64,000 nt of DNA, taken from assembly GCF_000374365.1 (NCBI RefSeq), contig NZ_KB894116.1, positions 1 through 64,000 of the forward strand, given 5' to 3'. Under the pieces are notes generated by a model. That model was not told the origin of the DNA. It was given only the letters and a program-made list of their open reading frames with translations, and ran no database searches. This document shows positions 35,543 through 44,149 of the stretch, one piece after another. The DNA comes from Bacteroides gallinarum DSM 18171 = JCM 13658 (GTDB lineage Bacteria > Bacteroidota > Bacteroidia > Bacteroidales > Bacteroidaceae). Each line of letters opens with the position of its first letter. Within the stretch, counting starts at the first letter, position 1. The position numbers and the translations under genes were made by a program.

Positions 35543-36091
35543 TTAAATCAGTTGTATAAACTCTGTTTCCACGTCAACTGCCGCTGCCAATAACAAGGGC
35601 AGTTCCACCAAGAGCCGTTTTGTTTTGGAACCCCGTGTCGTCACCAAAGTTCCGGTATAGCCATCCAGTTGTCCTCCGATGATGCGTATCTTGCGGTTCA
35701 GCATATCCGGGGTTATTTCCTCCGGCCGGTAGTATTTCGGATTTTCTGTGGCTTCTACAGCCTTGATAAAGCGTTCCATATCTGTGTTCCTTACTACAAT
35801 GGGAGTGTGCTGTACACCTAATTTGTAGCGGTATTGCAGCGTGGGGATGGCTTCAACAATAATGTCGAGTTTTTCCTTTGTTTCCTTGACGAAAAGCAAG
35901 TCTTGCATGAACGGTACTTCCCGGTCTTCTCTTTTCCCATGAATGGTAAGCAGCTTATGCACCATCGGGGTAAAGAACTCCATCCCCTTGTCCTTGAACA
36001 TCAGGTAGGCAGGTTGTTTGGCGTTTCTCCGTTTGAGGTCGCGCATCACGAACCACTGCCTTTCATCTGTCGTAAGCTGCGTTATATCCAT
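35543..36091 (-). CDS. upxY: UpxY family transcription antiterminator (NusG-like)
   Basis: 182 aa starting MDITQLTTDERQWFVMRDLKR. The frame is open for 43 more codons upstream, but the family starts with this WF.MRDL pattern and the usual length is about 170-190, so I set the start at 36091. An NGN domain (about 10-115) precedes a KOW-like C-terminus (IRIIGGQLDGYTGTL). UpxY binds RNA polymerase in the 5' leader of its own locus and prevents early termination of the long capsule transcript. It is the first gene of the operon, downstream of the invertible promoters. Confidence 0.9.
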   Translation of the reverse strand: MDITQLTTDERQWFVMRDLKRRNAKQPAYLMFKDKGMEFFTPMVHKLLTIHGKREDREVPFMQDLLFVKETKEKLDIIVEAIPTLQYRYKLGVQHTPIVVRNTDMERFIKAVEATENPKYYRPEEITPDMLNRKIRIIGGQLDGYTGTLVTTRGSKTKRLLVELPLLLAAAVDVETEFIQLI

Positions 36092-36240
36092 AACCCCTAC
36101 CTTATTATATTGGTTACTTCTCACAAGAAAAGAAATTGTCAGATGACGATTATCAACCGCCTGTTGAGCGAAGGGCAATTCTCTGAGTCCTGCAAGTGTT
36201 TGCGATTTACTGAAACACAAGCAGTTATATATGCTTTCTC

Positions 36241-36262
36241 AAAAAGTTCGGGTGTTTCACCC
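36241..36262 (-). terminator. Candidate leader attenuator upstream of upxY
   Basis: On the minus strand GGGTG-AAA-CACCC (36262-36250) is followed within three bases by five T residues (36245-36241). A second stem (GGAGTT/AACTCC) lies upstream at 36318-36337. The position, 150-245 bases before upxY in the transcript, fits the leader terminator that UpxY is known to overcome. The stem is short, so confidence is limited. Confidence 0.45.
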
Positions 36263-36344
36263 ATTTCCACATTATTCATACTTTGCCTATTCAGGCTTAG
36301 TCAGTCTATCATTCAGTGGAGTTTGCATTACAACTCCAATGCGG

Positions 36345-36575
36345 TACATCTCTTAGCAAGAGATGTATCTTTTGGAATCACAAGCATTAAGGTGTTGTAA
36401 ATCAGTACAGAAAAGAAATCCACAATTATCCATCACTCAACATCTGTTAGACAAAAACAAGTTCTGTCAAACATCAAAATAGGTGTTAAATGAATCTTTT
36501 TTGCTCATTCTTACTGTTTTATTTGATATTTTTTATACCTTTGCACCTGCGTATATCTCTTGCTAAGAGATGGTT
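36345..36575. promoter_or_regulatory. Invertible promoter module 1 (operon-proximal), OFF orientation
   Basis: Flanked by inverted sites at 36345-36367 (TACATCTCT-TAGCA-AGAGATGTA) and 36553-36573 (ATCTCT-TGCTA-AGAGAT core), sharing an exact 18-bp inverted repeat. Each site is itself two inverted half-sites around a 5-bp asymmetric spacer, as expected for a tyrosine-recombinase crossover site. Inside lies a -7 box TACCTTTG (36536-36543) pointing right, away from upxY; the -33 box is weak. Inversion of the 180-bp segment would aim it at the capsule operon. Confidence 0.8.
36536..36543 (+). promoter_or_regulatory. Promoter -7 box inside invertible module 1
   Basis: TACCTTTG followed by CACC fits TAnnTTTG. 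Transcription would start near 36550 and cross the right-hand inverted site to the right. No plus-strand gene follows, so in this orientation it is silent with respect to the capsule. Confidence 0.65.
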
Positions 36576-36740
36576 AGATTTGCTCAACAATTCAAGAATT
36601 TTAATACCCCCTTGGCATATTAAGCCCAATCTTCCGAAAACTTCTACCACAAGTGGTTTCTTGTCCTCTAGCTATCCTGTTCTCGGATAGACATGCTGTG
36701 GCTTAAAACCCTAAAACCAGTACGTGATGCCGAATTCGGT

Positions 36741-36956
36741 ACATCTCTCTTTAAGAGATGTGTCCGATGGATATCAATTTTGAATATCAGCTATTTACAG
36801 ATTAAAAAAGCGACCGTTGCTCAACAAATTGCTTACATTTGCCAAGCAGATACATAAAAATTGAGATAGCTTGAACACATTTTATTTGGCACATTATGGA
36901 TTTCATAGTATTTTTTGTATCTTTGCACCGCATAAATCCATCTCTTAAAGAGAGAT
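36741..36956. promoter_or_regulatory. Invertible promoter module 2 (distal), OFF orientation
   Basis: Inverted sites at 36741-36761 (ACATCTCT-CTTTA-AGAGATGT) and 36940-36956 (ATCTCT-TAAAG-AGAGAT) share an 18-bp exact inverted repeat. Half-sites equal those of module 1 but the spacer differs (CTTTA instead of TAGCA). Flanks are also similar: CGGTACATCTCT before the left site and a CTCAACAA tract after the right site occur in both modules, pointing to duplication. A -7 box TATCTTTG at 36918-36925 points right. Between the modules (36576-36740) are small hairpins (CTATCC/GGATAG at 36671-36690; ACCAC/GTGGT at 36646-36657) and no gene. Confidence 0.78.
36918..36925 (+). promoter_or_regulatory. Promoter -7 box inside invertible module 2
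   Basis: TATCTTTG followed by CACCGC, the same layout as in module 1. A TTTG at 36885-36888 is 29 bp upstream, longer than the usual spacing, so the -33 element is uncertain. Confidence 0.6.
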
Positions 36957-37239
36957 AGTTCATTTTACTCAACAAAAATTCCTTCTCCATCTGCAAAAGA
37001 ATACTCTTCTTTATATCTCATCTTGCATAAATTCTGTGTACGATGTCTTGATTTGCTGAAAATCGTCATTTTCTATTCATCTTTACCTTTTTCCATTCAA
37101 GGTAGGCAATAACAGTTTGGCGCATCCACCAAACATGATTAGCCAGTGGGTGCGCAGAGAAATTGTCAGCAAAATCAGCAGTACGAAAGATAGATAGGAC
37201 AAATCTATGCCAATCTAACTTATCTGTTTAATCTGTAGG
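36957..37239. other. Intergenic stretch between invertible module 2 and recombinase gene
   Basis: No gene seen. It contains a 10-bp stem with one G-U-type mismatch (37120-37129 with 37146-37155, GCGCATCCAC/GTGGGTGCGC), 85 bp after the recombinase stop. It could end the recombinase transcript on the minus strand, but there is no T run. Confidence 0.4.
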
Positions 37240-38460
37240 TTATCGTGCATAGACTGCGCGAATGACAGTCAGGTTCGCATCATCAATCACCTGGTTATCC
37301 AATGAGTTCAAGTAGATGCGTGTGGTCTTTTCCGAATCATGCCCCAATGCCTGGCTGATTGACGGGGTGGGTATGTTCAGCCGATAGGCAGCACTGGCCC
37401 AGCAATGCCTCGCCGTGTAGGTCGTCAGCGGAATGGGGCAGTTTACGAGTTTGCCAATCTTTTTCAGCTGGACGTTCATCCGGTGCAGGGCATTCAGGTA
37501 TTGCCTCCGTATGTCGCCCCTTTCTTCGCTTAGGATTGGCAATAGATAGCGGGAGCCCTCCACGTGATGGCGGTCAACTATCTCCTGCATCTGTTTCTCC
37601 CATTTGATTTCGAGTTTCTGCCGGGTCTTTTGACGGGAATAGGTCAAGTAGCCATTTTTCAATTGGCCGGTTTCCAGCATGGCCAAGTCCACGAACGAGA
37701 TGCCTCTCAGGTCGAAGCTCATCAGGTAGAGGTCGCGGGCAAACGCCATTTCGGCATCCCTGCTCAAATCCAAGTCCTTGATTTCTTTGACGGTCCGGAT
37801 GGGGATAGCCCGCTTGGCGGTCTTGTCCACGCCGGTATAGACTTCCGCGAAGGGGTGTCGGTCTATGGTAAGTTTCTTTTTCACGGCGCGGTTGTAGATG
37901 GCCCGCAGGTTGCGGTTGTAAAACGAAGAGGTATTCCTGCACAATCCGCAATCTTCAAGCAGGTAATATTCATACTCTTTAATCAGTTCTTCATCTATTT
38001 CATCCAAACGGATGTCGCCTTGTTCACCACGGAAACGCAGGAAACTGTTCACGGATGAAGTGTAGGTCTCGGCGAGGCGGTGCTTTCCCGTGCGTTTCAG
38101 ATGTTCCACCAGTTTGTGGGAAAACGCGCGAAGGCAGTGTTCGTCATCATCGGGCAACTGGTAAGCCGCCACCACTTCGTCCGCAGAATACAGCTTGCCC
38201 GACTCGTCCAAACGGTGGATAATCGCTTCGATTCGTTTCCTCATATTCTGCAGGTTCTGTGCTATTTCCGACAAATAGCAACTGCGTTCCGGATTTTGTT
38301 CAGGGAGTGCCACTTCTCCATCTTTCCATTCTTCGGGGAAAAGTTTGTAACCTGTACTAATTTGCCGTGCCATACGGTCGTGAATCACTTGGAAATAGAC
38401 GGCTCCTGTTTTCCCTTTTACCCGCGAGGGTCTGAATTTAGCTTTTACTGATGTTGTCAT
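37240..38460 (-). CDS. Tyrosine site-specific recombinase, candidate capsule promoter invertase
   Basis: 406 aa. An arm-binding N-terminal domain (KAKFRPSRVKGKTGAVYFQV) is followed by a SAM-like core-binding domain (about 110-205) and the catalytic domain. The catalytic domain has Arg in FDLRGISFVDLA, Lys in SRQKTRQ, TARHCWAS (Arg and His), His in ALGHDSEKTT and Tyr in RIYLNSLD. It is of the Tsr kind, which in Bacteroides inverts nearby promoter segments. Its stop is 283 bp from invertible module 2, and no other invertase gene lies near. Its start is only 26 bp from the coupling-protein stop, so an alternative is that it is the integrase of the conjugative remnant. Confidence 0.82.
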   Translation of the reverse strand: MTTSVKAKFRPSRVKGKTGAVYFQVIHDRMARQISTGYKLFPEEWKDGEVALPEQNPERSCYLSEIAQNLQNMRKRIEAIIHRLDESGKLYSADEVVAAYQLPDDDEHCLRAFSHKLVEHLKRTGKHRLAETYTSSVNSFLRFRGEQGDIRLDEIDEELIKEYEYYLLEDCGLCRNTSSFYNRNLRAIYNRAVKKKLTIDRHPFAEVYTGVDKTAKRAIPIRTVKEIKDLDLSRDAEMAFARDLYLMSFDLRGISFVDLAMLETGQLKNGYLTYSRQKTRQKLEIKWEKQMQEIVDRHHVEGSRYLLPILSEERGDIRRQYLNALHRMNVQLKKIGKLVNCPIPLTTYTARHCWASAAYRLNIPTPSISQALGHDSEKTTRIYLNSLDNQVIDDANLTVIRAVYAR

Positions 38461-38486
38461 AACATTGATATTTTATTGTTGAAGTA

Positions 38487-40673
38487 TCATTTCGCCCCTC
38501 GGCGGTTCACCACGTCTTTAATCATCTCCTTCACATCCATCCCCACCTGAACGAAGTTCTTGTACAAGATACGTTCCCTTTCCTCTTTCGAGGGGAAAGT
38601 ATAGAATTTAGGCAGCGGCACATACCCGGCTTCCTCCTGCCTGATTTCCTCCATATCGAAATCCGTCTTACAGAAGAATTTCGAGGTCTTGAACTCCTCG
38701 GCTTCCTGTATGTTCATGCTTCCGCCCATGCCGGTCTTGGTCTTCACGAAGTCACGGGCGACTTGCCCGCATATCCATCCTGTAGGCAGGTCGCTAATTT
38801 TCGAGGCGGGCACGAGGTTGTCCATGTTTTCGTTCAGGTTGATGCTGGTCTTATCCCGGTCAATGGTCACGCCTCTTTTCAGTTGCACGACCTTGCCGAA
38901 GATGTCGTTGCTCAGCCATTCCAAGGTTTCCTTGGATCGGGCAGAACCAGATACGACATTACCTACTGTAGTGATAATCTTCTGCATACCTACCTTCCCG
39001 TAGTCTGCCTCCAACTGCGGCAACTCTTGGAATCCCAACGCCACGCTCACCTTGTTGCTTCGCGCCGTACCTATCAGACGGTCTATCTTGTGGAAATACA
39101 GCGTGGGCAGCTCGTCCACGATGATGCTCACGGGCACGTTCTTACCCTGCCCGGTATTCACACGGGTTACCAGTCGATTCAGGATAAGGGCGTTCAATGC
39201 TCCGATGATGCTTTCCATTTCCGGGTCGTTGGCTATCAGCAGGTAGCTGGGGTTTTTCGGGTCGCTCACCTTCAGGTCGAAGTCGTCCCCGTCCTTATGG
39301 AATATCCAATAAGATTCCTTGGTGGCCAATCGGGAAGTATAGACACGCAACGTGCCTATCATACCCTCCAACTGCTCCATCGCCTTGTTCTGGAAAGCCG
39401 TCTGGAACGGGCCGAGCAGCGGGGCAACCTCATTGTCGGTCTGCAACACCTCAAAGATGGTTTGATAACTCTCGTTCAAAAAGGAAAGAATATGCGGCAT
39501 GTCGGAATACTTGCCCAACCAATAGGCCGGTTCCACGATGTTGCCGCCCTTGCGGTCACGCACTACGCCAGTGGGCTTCCAGAATTTGGTTTCCTTGTCC
39601 TGCACTTTTTCCGCATACAGTTTATTCCCGTCCTTGTCGTAAGGCTCCCGCTCGTAGTTCACGAAAAAGTAGATACAAGCGGCAAGAAAGTTGACCGCCG
39701 AGGTCTGAAAGAATTGGTCGCTGCCTCCTCCTCCCTCTTTCTTGCCTTTCTGCAAAGATTCCAATAGCGTTTCCGCCGTTTCGCTGGCAGCAGCGAGGTT
39801 GGGGATGTACTTTGCCTGTATCGGGTTCACCCTCCGGCTGTATTCCACGTTCACAAAGTTGATGATGTTGAACTTGCAGCCCTTTGGTAATTTCCCCAGC
39901 TTCTGGTTCTTCTTGTAATGGTAATACAGCTTGGTCGCCAAAGTGGGGAACTTATAATCGTAAACTACTAAGGCAAAGCCTTTTGCGGAGTGCTGTCGGA
40001 TAAATGGTTCGATGATGGAAAAGGTCTTTCCGCTACCTGGAGTGCCGACCACCCATGTTCCTCTGAAAGGATTGACGATATTCACCCATCCCTTGCGGAA
40101 TTTGCCTTTGTAATAATAGCGCATGGGTACATTCACCGAATACTTGTTCTCCACCAACTCCGTGCATTGCTCGAAACTTTCATTTTCCAAGTTGAAACGG
40201 TCTTTCAGCAAGCCTTCTTTCAAGAACTTGGAGATATTATCGAGTGCCACATGGACAAGGATAGTACCCATTACGGATGCCGCCATATAGAAGATGACAT
40301 TCAAACGTAGGGAATAAACACGCAGTTCCATCGGATGATTGTAAAGCCAAACAGACAGCACCAAAAAACCGATGCCGCTCACCAACGGGTATAGCACCTG
40401 CCTCCGGGCATTGAACTCCAAATGTTTCTTGTTACGCGTACCCACGCAGGTAATGCAAATCAGCAGGACGGTTGCCACCTTGCTGTAAACGAGATTTCCG
40501 TCGTGGTAGATAAGCCATGTCTTCATGCGGTCATGCACATCGCACACGATACCGTTCCAGTGGTCGAGCACTGCCGGGTCGATGGCGTACATGAAGAACT
40601 CCACCAACAACGACACATACACCACTGTCCGAAATATCTTATAAGCCCCTTGCAGTTCCTTACTTTCTTCCAT
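38487..40673 (-). CDS. Type IV secretion coupling protein (TraG/MobC-type T4CP)
   Basis: 728 aa. Membrane helices lie in the first 145 residues. Walker A GTPGSGKT at 210-217, and Walker B-like VSIIVDELPTLYF with the VarTNKVS-like helicase motif (GTARSNKVSVALGFQELPQ) further on. It is a VirD4-family ATPase that brings the relaxase-DNA complex to the conjugation pore. Full length. It lies downstream of traO in the tra remnant. Some Bacteroides elements encode the coupling protein beside the relaxase genes; no relaxase is present on this side, the nearest being in the separate 46-63 kb element. Confidence 0.88.
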   Translation of the reverse strand: MEESKELQGAYKIFRTVVYVSLLVEFFMYAIDPAVLDHWNGIVCDVHDRMKTWLIYHDGNLVYSKVATVLLICITCVGTRNKKHLEFNARRQVLYPLVSGIGFLVLSVWLYNHPMELRVYSLRLNVIFYMAASVMGTILVHVALDNISKFLKEGLLKDRFNLENESFEQCTELVENKYSVNVPMRYYYKGKFRKGWVNIVNPFRGTWVVGTPGSGKTFSIIEPFIRQHSAKGFALVVYDYKFPTLATKLYYHYKKNQKLGKLPKGCKFNIINFVNVEYSRRVNPIQAKYIPNLAAASETAETLLESLQKGKKEGGGGSDQFFQTSAVNFLAACIYFFVNYEREPYDKDGNKLYAEKVQDKETKFWKPTGVVRDRKGGNIVEPAYWLGKYSDMPHILSFLNESYQTIFEVLQTDNEVAPLLGPFQTAFQNKAMEQLEGMIGTLRVYTSRLATKESYWIFHKDGDDFDLKVSDPKNPSYLLIANDPEMESIIGALNALILNRLVTRVNTGQGKNVPVSIIVDELPTLYFHKIDRLIGTARSNKVSVALGFQELPQLEADYGKVGMQKIITTVGNVVSGSARSKETLEWLSNDIFGKVVQLKRGVTIDRDKTSINLNENMDNLVPASKISDLPTGWICGQVARDFVKTKTGMGGSMNIQEAEEFKTSKFFCKTDFDMEEIRQEEAGYVPLPKFYTFPSKEERERILYKNFVQVGMDVKEMIKDVVNRRGAK

Positions 40674-40713
40674 GTTTCCTTTCTATATTTGGGTCCAATT
40701 TACAAACGTGCAA

Positions 40714-40740
40714 TAATTCTTCGTTCTTCATTCTTCATTA
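40714..40740. repeat. Pyrimidine-rich intergenic repeat, copy 1
   Basis: AATTCTTCGTTCTTCATTC and following bases closely resemble tracts at 41996-42028 and 44492-44522, all at boundaries between tra genes. Confidence 0.5.
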
Positions 40741-41408
40741 TACAAAGTGACTATCGCCCGCACCTTATGCCCTTGCAGTTTGGGTGTTTCCTGTATGGCA
40801 CCGCTCCCCATCGAGAACAGCCATGCTTTGGCGGTTTCTTGTCCTTCTACTTCCGTACTCGTCCAGTACCAACATTCATCGGCATCACCGGGCAGCGGTT
40901 CACCACCGCAAGACTTGATGTAAGGATTGATAGATGCCTTGGCAGCATAAAGCAGCCGCATTTGCGCCACCGAAGGCACGTAGGCACTCTGTCCGTACCG
41001 CCACATATCGAATACCTGCATGGCCATAGGTGAAGAAACATCGTCTGTGTCATACAGGGCAAAGGTATTCTCGTTCCCATCGTAAGCCGTCAAGTCAGCA
41101 GACGTTCCTTACGAAATGCCCAAACTGTCAGCAAAGGCTTCCGGAGGAAGGTCATGCAGATAGACCGCATAGCCAGTGCCACTCATTTCTTCATTGCGGT
41201 TCACATGGAACACCACAGCTATCGCCTCCTTGCCGGAAGCCACATAAGCCTCGTAGCTTCGTGTCTTGCCGTCCGTACAAAGTATATGTCCCACTTTCAT
41301 GGAGGTGTCCAACGGGTCGTGATGCCCGTCGCAACCGGTCAAGCCAACACCAATCATGGCCACGACCGCCACACGCGCTATTCTAGTTTTAATCGTTCTC
41401 GTTTGCAT
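40728..41408 (-). pseudogene. DUF1566-like lipoprotein split by an in-frame stop
   Basis: One continuous frame of 227 codons interrupted by TAA at 41109-41111 (DSLGIS, stop, GTSADLTAYDG). The N-terminal half has a lipoprotein signal (lipobox LTGC). The C-terminal half has the DUF1566-like pattern WYWTSTEV, AWLFSMGSG and VRAIV. No good restart codon follows the stop except TTG at 41093, so the protein is probably lost or made only as a 99-aa fragment. It sits where conjugative transposons carry accessory tra genes between traO and the coupling protein. A role in transfer is not established. Confidence 0.7.
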
Positions 41409-41483
41409 ACCTTATAATATATATAGGTGAATACTCCATTCTGCGAAAATCTGTTTAATCTGTGTCATCTGTGTGCCAATCTC

Positions 41484-42026
41484 TTATTTCGTGGGTATCT
41501 TCACGCCGATGACAATACCTGTCCGAAACAAATCTTCCCCTTTTATCATCAAGTCGCACTTGGCTTGCCAAAACAGTTTCCAGCCCTTGCGCAACGCATA
41601 GCTGTGTTCATAGCCCACATGAATGCCGCCCAGTACCTTGTTTCTGTCCGAGCCGAGCGACCCGCCCAACCGCAAATTGCCATGATGGTTACGGCTGCGG
41701 AACACGCAAGGCTTGTAGGCCGCACCCACGCCCCAAGTGTTGTAGTGGTTCCAGAACGATTCGGGGCAAATATGCTTGCAATCCTCACATTCGTCCCATT
41801 TCAGATAGACATTTCCGAAGAACTCCCACGCATGGTGGTAGTTCGTTTCATACTCGTAACCCACCGTCAAGTCCAGCCCTCTCTCATACAGCAGGCCTGT
41901 ACCGATTTGGATGCGTCCTTGCCGGTCATCGGCAAAACCTGGCAAAGTGGCTACTAACATGAATGCCAATATGACTAAGCCCTTTGGCACAGCCAAATTC
42001 TTCATTCTTAATTCTACATTCTTCAT
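41484..42026 (-). CDS. traO: Conjugative transposon protein TraO
   Basis: 180 aa; the start may be the second Met at 42005 (MKNLAVPKG). Signal peptide to about residue 32 (LVILAFMLVATLPGFA). The body is beta-rich with repeated amphipathic strands (GTGLLYERGLDLTVGYEYE, GNLRLGGSLGSDRNKVLGGI), suggesting an outer-membrane barrel. TraO is conserved in CTnDOT-type elements after TraN; its exact function is unknown. Follows traN by 5 bp. Confidence 0.83.
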   Translation of the reverse strand: MKNVELRMKNLAVPKGLVILAFMLVATLPGFADDRQGRIQIGTGLLYERGLDLTVGYEYETNYHHAWEFFGNVYLKWDECEDCKHICPESFWNHYNTWGVGAAYKPCVFRSRNHHGNLRLGGSLGSDRNKVLGGIHVGYEHSYALRKGWKLFWQAKCDLMIKGEDLFRTGIVIGVKIPTK

Positions 42027-42028
42027 TT
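41996..42028. repeat. Pyrimidine-rich intergenic repeat, copy 2
   Basis: AATTCTTCATTCTTAATTC and following bases. On the coding strand the tract supplies the first codons of traO (MKNVELRMKN), so the repeat has probably donated a new start. Confidence 0.5.
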
Positions 42029-42031
42029 CCT

Positions 42032-42877
42032 CTATTCCTCCTGTAATAAAGCCTCATTAAAACTATCCGCGCAAAGCACGTCCTCATAGTCGATGTTCAA
42101 AGCAATGGTACGCCCCGAAATCTGTTTCTCGCTCACCTCGATGGTCAGCACCTTGTCATTGGGAAAAGTCATTTTCCTTATGACCAGTACATTGCGGTAA
42201 CCATGTTGGAACGAACTACGTTGCTCCAATTTCATCTCCGGCTCCAGTTCGATAACTTGTGAGTTAGTGGCTTTCGACACCTTCTTGTCCGCCAATTTGA
42301 CGCGGATTTCGTCGATGTCAAAGCGGATATTCGTCCTGTTCTCAATGGAGAAGTCAAGGAAGAAGTAGTCGCCCACGGCATAGATGTTGTTCAGGCGCAT
42401 GGTCATGCGGTGTTGCCTGCGGTTCACGTTGCGGTAGCGGGCGGGCGACAGCCACACCTGCCGGGCAAAGCGGTACATGTCCTCGGTGGAGAGCGACACC
42501 GCCGGGTTACGGTAGGCGGTCATTTCCATGGGCTGCACCTCCTTGTCCGTCACGGCTTCCTGCATCCGAGTGGTGTAGAGCAAGGCGTATTGGGTACGGT
42601 AGCGTTCCGTCACGATGGTGACGATGGCCAGCACCTCGCCGTCTTCATGCCCGGCCTCTTTCGGTTTCAGGCGGATGGTATTGTTGATGGGCTGGTCGCC
42701 CGCTATCTTGTCAGTGGAAATATCCACAAAGCGGATGGGCTCGGTGGCGGTGATGACGGTCGTCACCTGCTCGTTCACCGTCAGTTGTTCCATTTCGTTG
42801 TAGGTTTGCTGGGCCTGTGCCGAGCTTGCGGTAATCCATGTGGCAACAAGCAGCATCACTTTTGCTATCAGTTTCAT
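42032..42877 (-). CDS. traN: Conjugative transposon protein TraN (VirB9-like, DUF4138)
   Basis: 281 aa with a signal peptide (KLIAKVMLLVATWITASSAQA). The body matches TraN of CTnDOT-type elements: TATEPIRFVDISTDKIAGDQP, KEVQPMEMTAYRNPAVSL, and a C-terminal beta domain (YFFLDFSIENRTNIRFDIDEI). TraN is the VirB9/TraO-analogous outer component of the transfer channel. Intact. Confidence 0.9.
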   Translation of the reverse strand: MKLIAKVMLLVATWITASSAQAQQTYNEMEQLTVNEQVTTVITATEPIRFVDISTDKIAGDQPINNTIRLKPKEAGHEDGEVLAIVTIVTERYRTQYALLYTTRMQEAVTDKEVQPMEMTAYRNPAVSLSTEDMYRFARQVWLSPARYRNVNRRQHRMTMRLNNIYAVGDYFFLDFSIENRTNIRFDIDEIRVKLADKKVSKATNSQVIELEPEMKLEQRSSFQHGYRNVLVIRKMTFPNDKVLTIEVSEKQISGRTIALNIDYEDVLCADSFNEALLQEE

Positions 42878-42907
42878 TTTTAGTTTGTTTATTTGTTACA
42901 TCGTATG

Positions 42908-44149
42908 TCAGTTCCTTTTCTCCCTGCCGTTCACCAAATAGACGAACGTGCCGTATTTCAGTTTCGCCTTGTTCTTGCGGACAGCCTTCGACAAAGCATT
43001 GCTCGTGCGCTGGTAGGCGTTCTGTATGGCTTGCATCCCCCATTGAGCGAAAGTGTTCCCGGTAGAGCCGTTGTTGATGCTCATCGTGCTGCCTAGGGCA
43101 TTGGAGGCCACATCTTGTGTGGTTTCACGGAAGGAACTGCTCGGCACATAAAGTCCTTCCAGCCCGTCCGTGTCGTAGAGCGACAGATTCACTTTTACCA
43201 GTTCATCCTCCACCAACAGGCTCTTGATGCTGCCTTTCACGCGCTGGCTGCCGAAGCCGCTCATCGTGGCATACAGGTACGAGCCTTTTGGCACCACCTT
43301 GCCGTCTATCTCCACGTCGTCCAACAGGCGCAACCGCACCCGCGAGCCTTCCACGGCTTTGATGTTCTCATCGATGATGGCTTTTATCAATCTGGGTTCA
43401 GGCTCGTTTTCGGCCAAGGTGTTAAAGTAATCCGAAGAAGTCTTCACCTTTTTCACCACCTGCTCGCTCTCTGCATTCTCGGCAAGCTCGTTCACGGCCT
43501 GTTCAATAATTTCCACCTTGCCGCCTATGGCGACACTGCCGGTGGGGGCGAGGCTCTCCGCGTCCGTGCTGTCCACGTCCTGCAATCCTTTTTGCCCTTG
43601 CTTTCTGGCTTCTGCCAGTACCTTGTCCAACTCGGCCAAAGCCTCTTTGCGTCGCTGCTCACTTCGCGCAAGGCGTTCTTCCTCGCTCAACGGTTGCACC
43701 CCGGTGGAATCCGCCACCATCGCTTCGCCTCTCTCGGCACTTTGCCGCAGGCGTTCCTGCATCTCACGCAGGTGTTCCAGTTCTTCCGACCTTGCGGCTG
43801 CTTCCGAATCGAGCAGGGCAAGGTCTTCATCGCTATAGCGGGAATCGTAATCTTCTTTTGCTGTTTCATTGTTATTCCGTTCAATGTTTTCTACGGCAGA
43901 ATAGTCTTGTATCCGGCCGTAGGACTTGACCATGCTCTCATACTTGCCGCCTATGCCGTCATCGCGCATCTGCGCCTCCGGCAATTCCGGGTTCAGGTAC
44001 TCGGTGGTTTGTAGGGAAGTGGGCGATTCTGCTACCTCCGTGTCGAATATGTCAAACACTAAATACCCCGTCACCAGCAACAAAGGGTAGAGGATGGCCG
44101 GCAGCACATACTTCGGCTGCCTGAAATTAATCCTGTCTGTTATCATCAT
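42908..44149 (-). CDS. traM: Conjugative transposon protein TraM (VirB10-like)
   Basis: 413 aa. A membrane anchor at about 15-35 (VLPAILYPLLLVTGYLVFD) is followed by a long charged coiled-coil region (LDSEAAARSEELEHLREMQE). The C-terminal beta domain starts around residue 250 (VRLRLLDDVEIDGKVVPKGS), ending with SNALSKAVRKNKAKLKYG. Such proteins span the envelope and link inner-membrane ATPases to the outer pore. Overlaps traL by 23 nt. Confidence 0.9.
   Translation of the reverse strand: MMITDRINFRQPKYVLPAILYPLLLVTGYLVFDIFDTEVAESPTSLQTTEYLNPELPEAQMRDDGIGGKYESMVKSYGRIQDYSAVENIERNNNETAKEDYDSRYSDEDLALLDSEAAARSEELEHLREMQERLRQSAERGEAMVADSTGVQPLSEEERLARSEQRRKEALAELDKVLAEARKQGQKGLQDVDSTDAESLAPTGSVAIGGKVEIIEQAVNELAENAESEQVVKKVKTSSDYFNTLAENEPEPRLIKAIIDENIKAVEGSRVRLRLLDDVEIDGKVVPKGSYLYATMSGFGSQRVKGSIKSLLVEDELVKVNLSLYDTDGLEGLYVPSSSFRETTQDVASNALGSTMSINNGSTGNTFAQWGMQAIQNAYQRTSNALSKAVRKNKAKLKYGTFVYLVNGREKRN

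Noticed and set aside
36490..36690. 66-codon plus-strand frame in the capsule control region
   Set aside because: It spans an inverted recombination site and a promoter box; hydrophobic start arises from T-rich DNA. Regulatory reading explains the stretch better.
38763..39767. Long plus-strand open frame opposite the coupling protein gene
   Set aside because: It is the antisense of a clear VirD4-type gene with intact motifs; its own translation shows no domain and odd composition.
40728..41408. Assignment as TraQ (DUF3872)
   Set aside because: Position after traO fits, but the sequence has the DUF1566-like YWTSTE and VRAIV pattern, not the DUF3872 pattern.
43115..44014. 299-codon plus-strand frame opposite traM
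   Set aside because: Shadow of the charged coiled-coil part of traM; His/Phe/Gln-rich translation without family signal.
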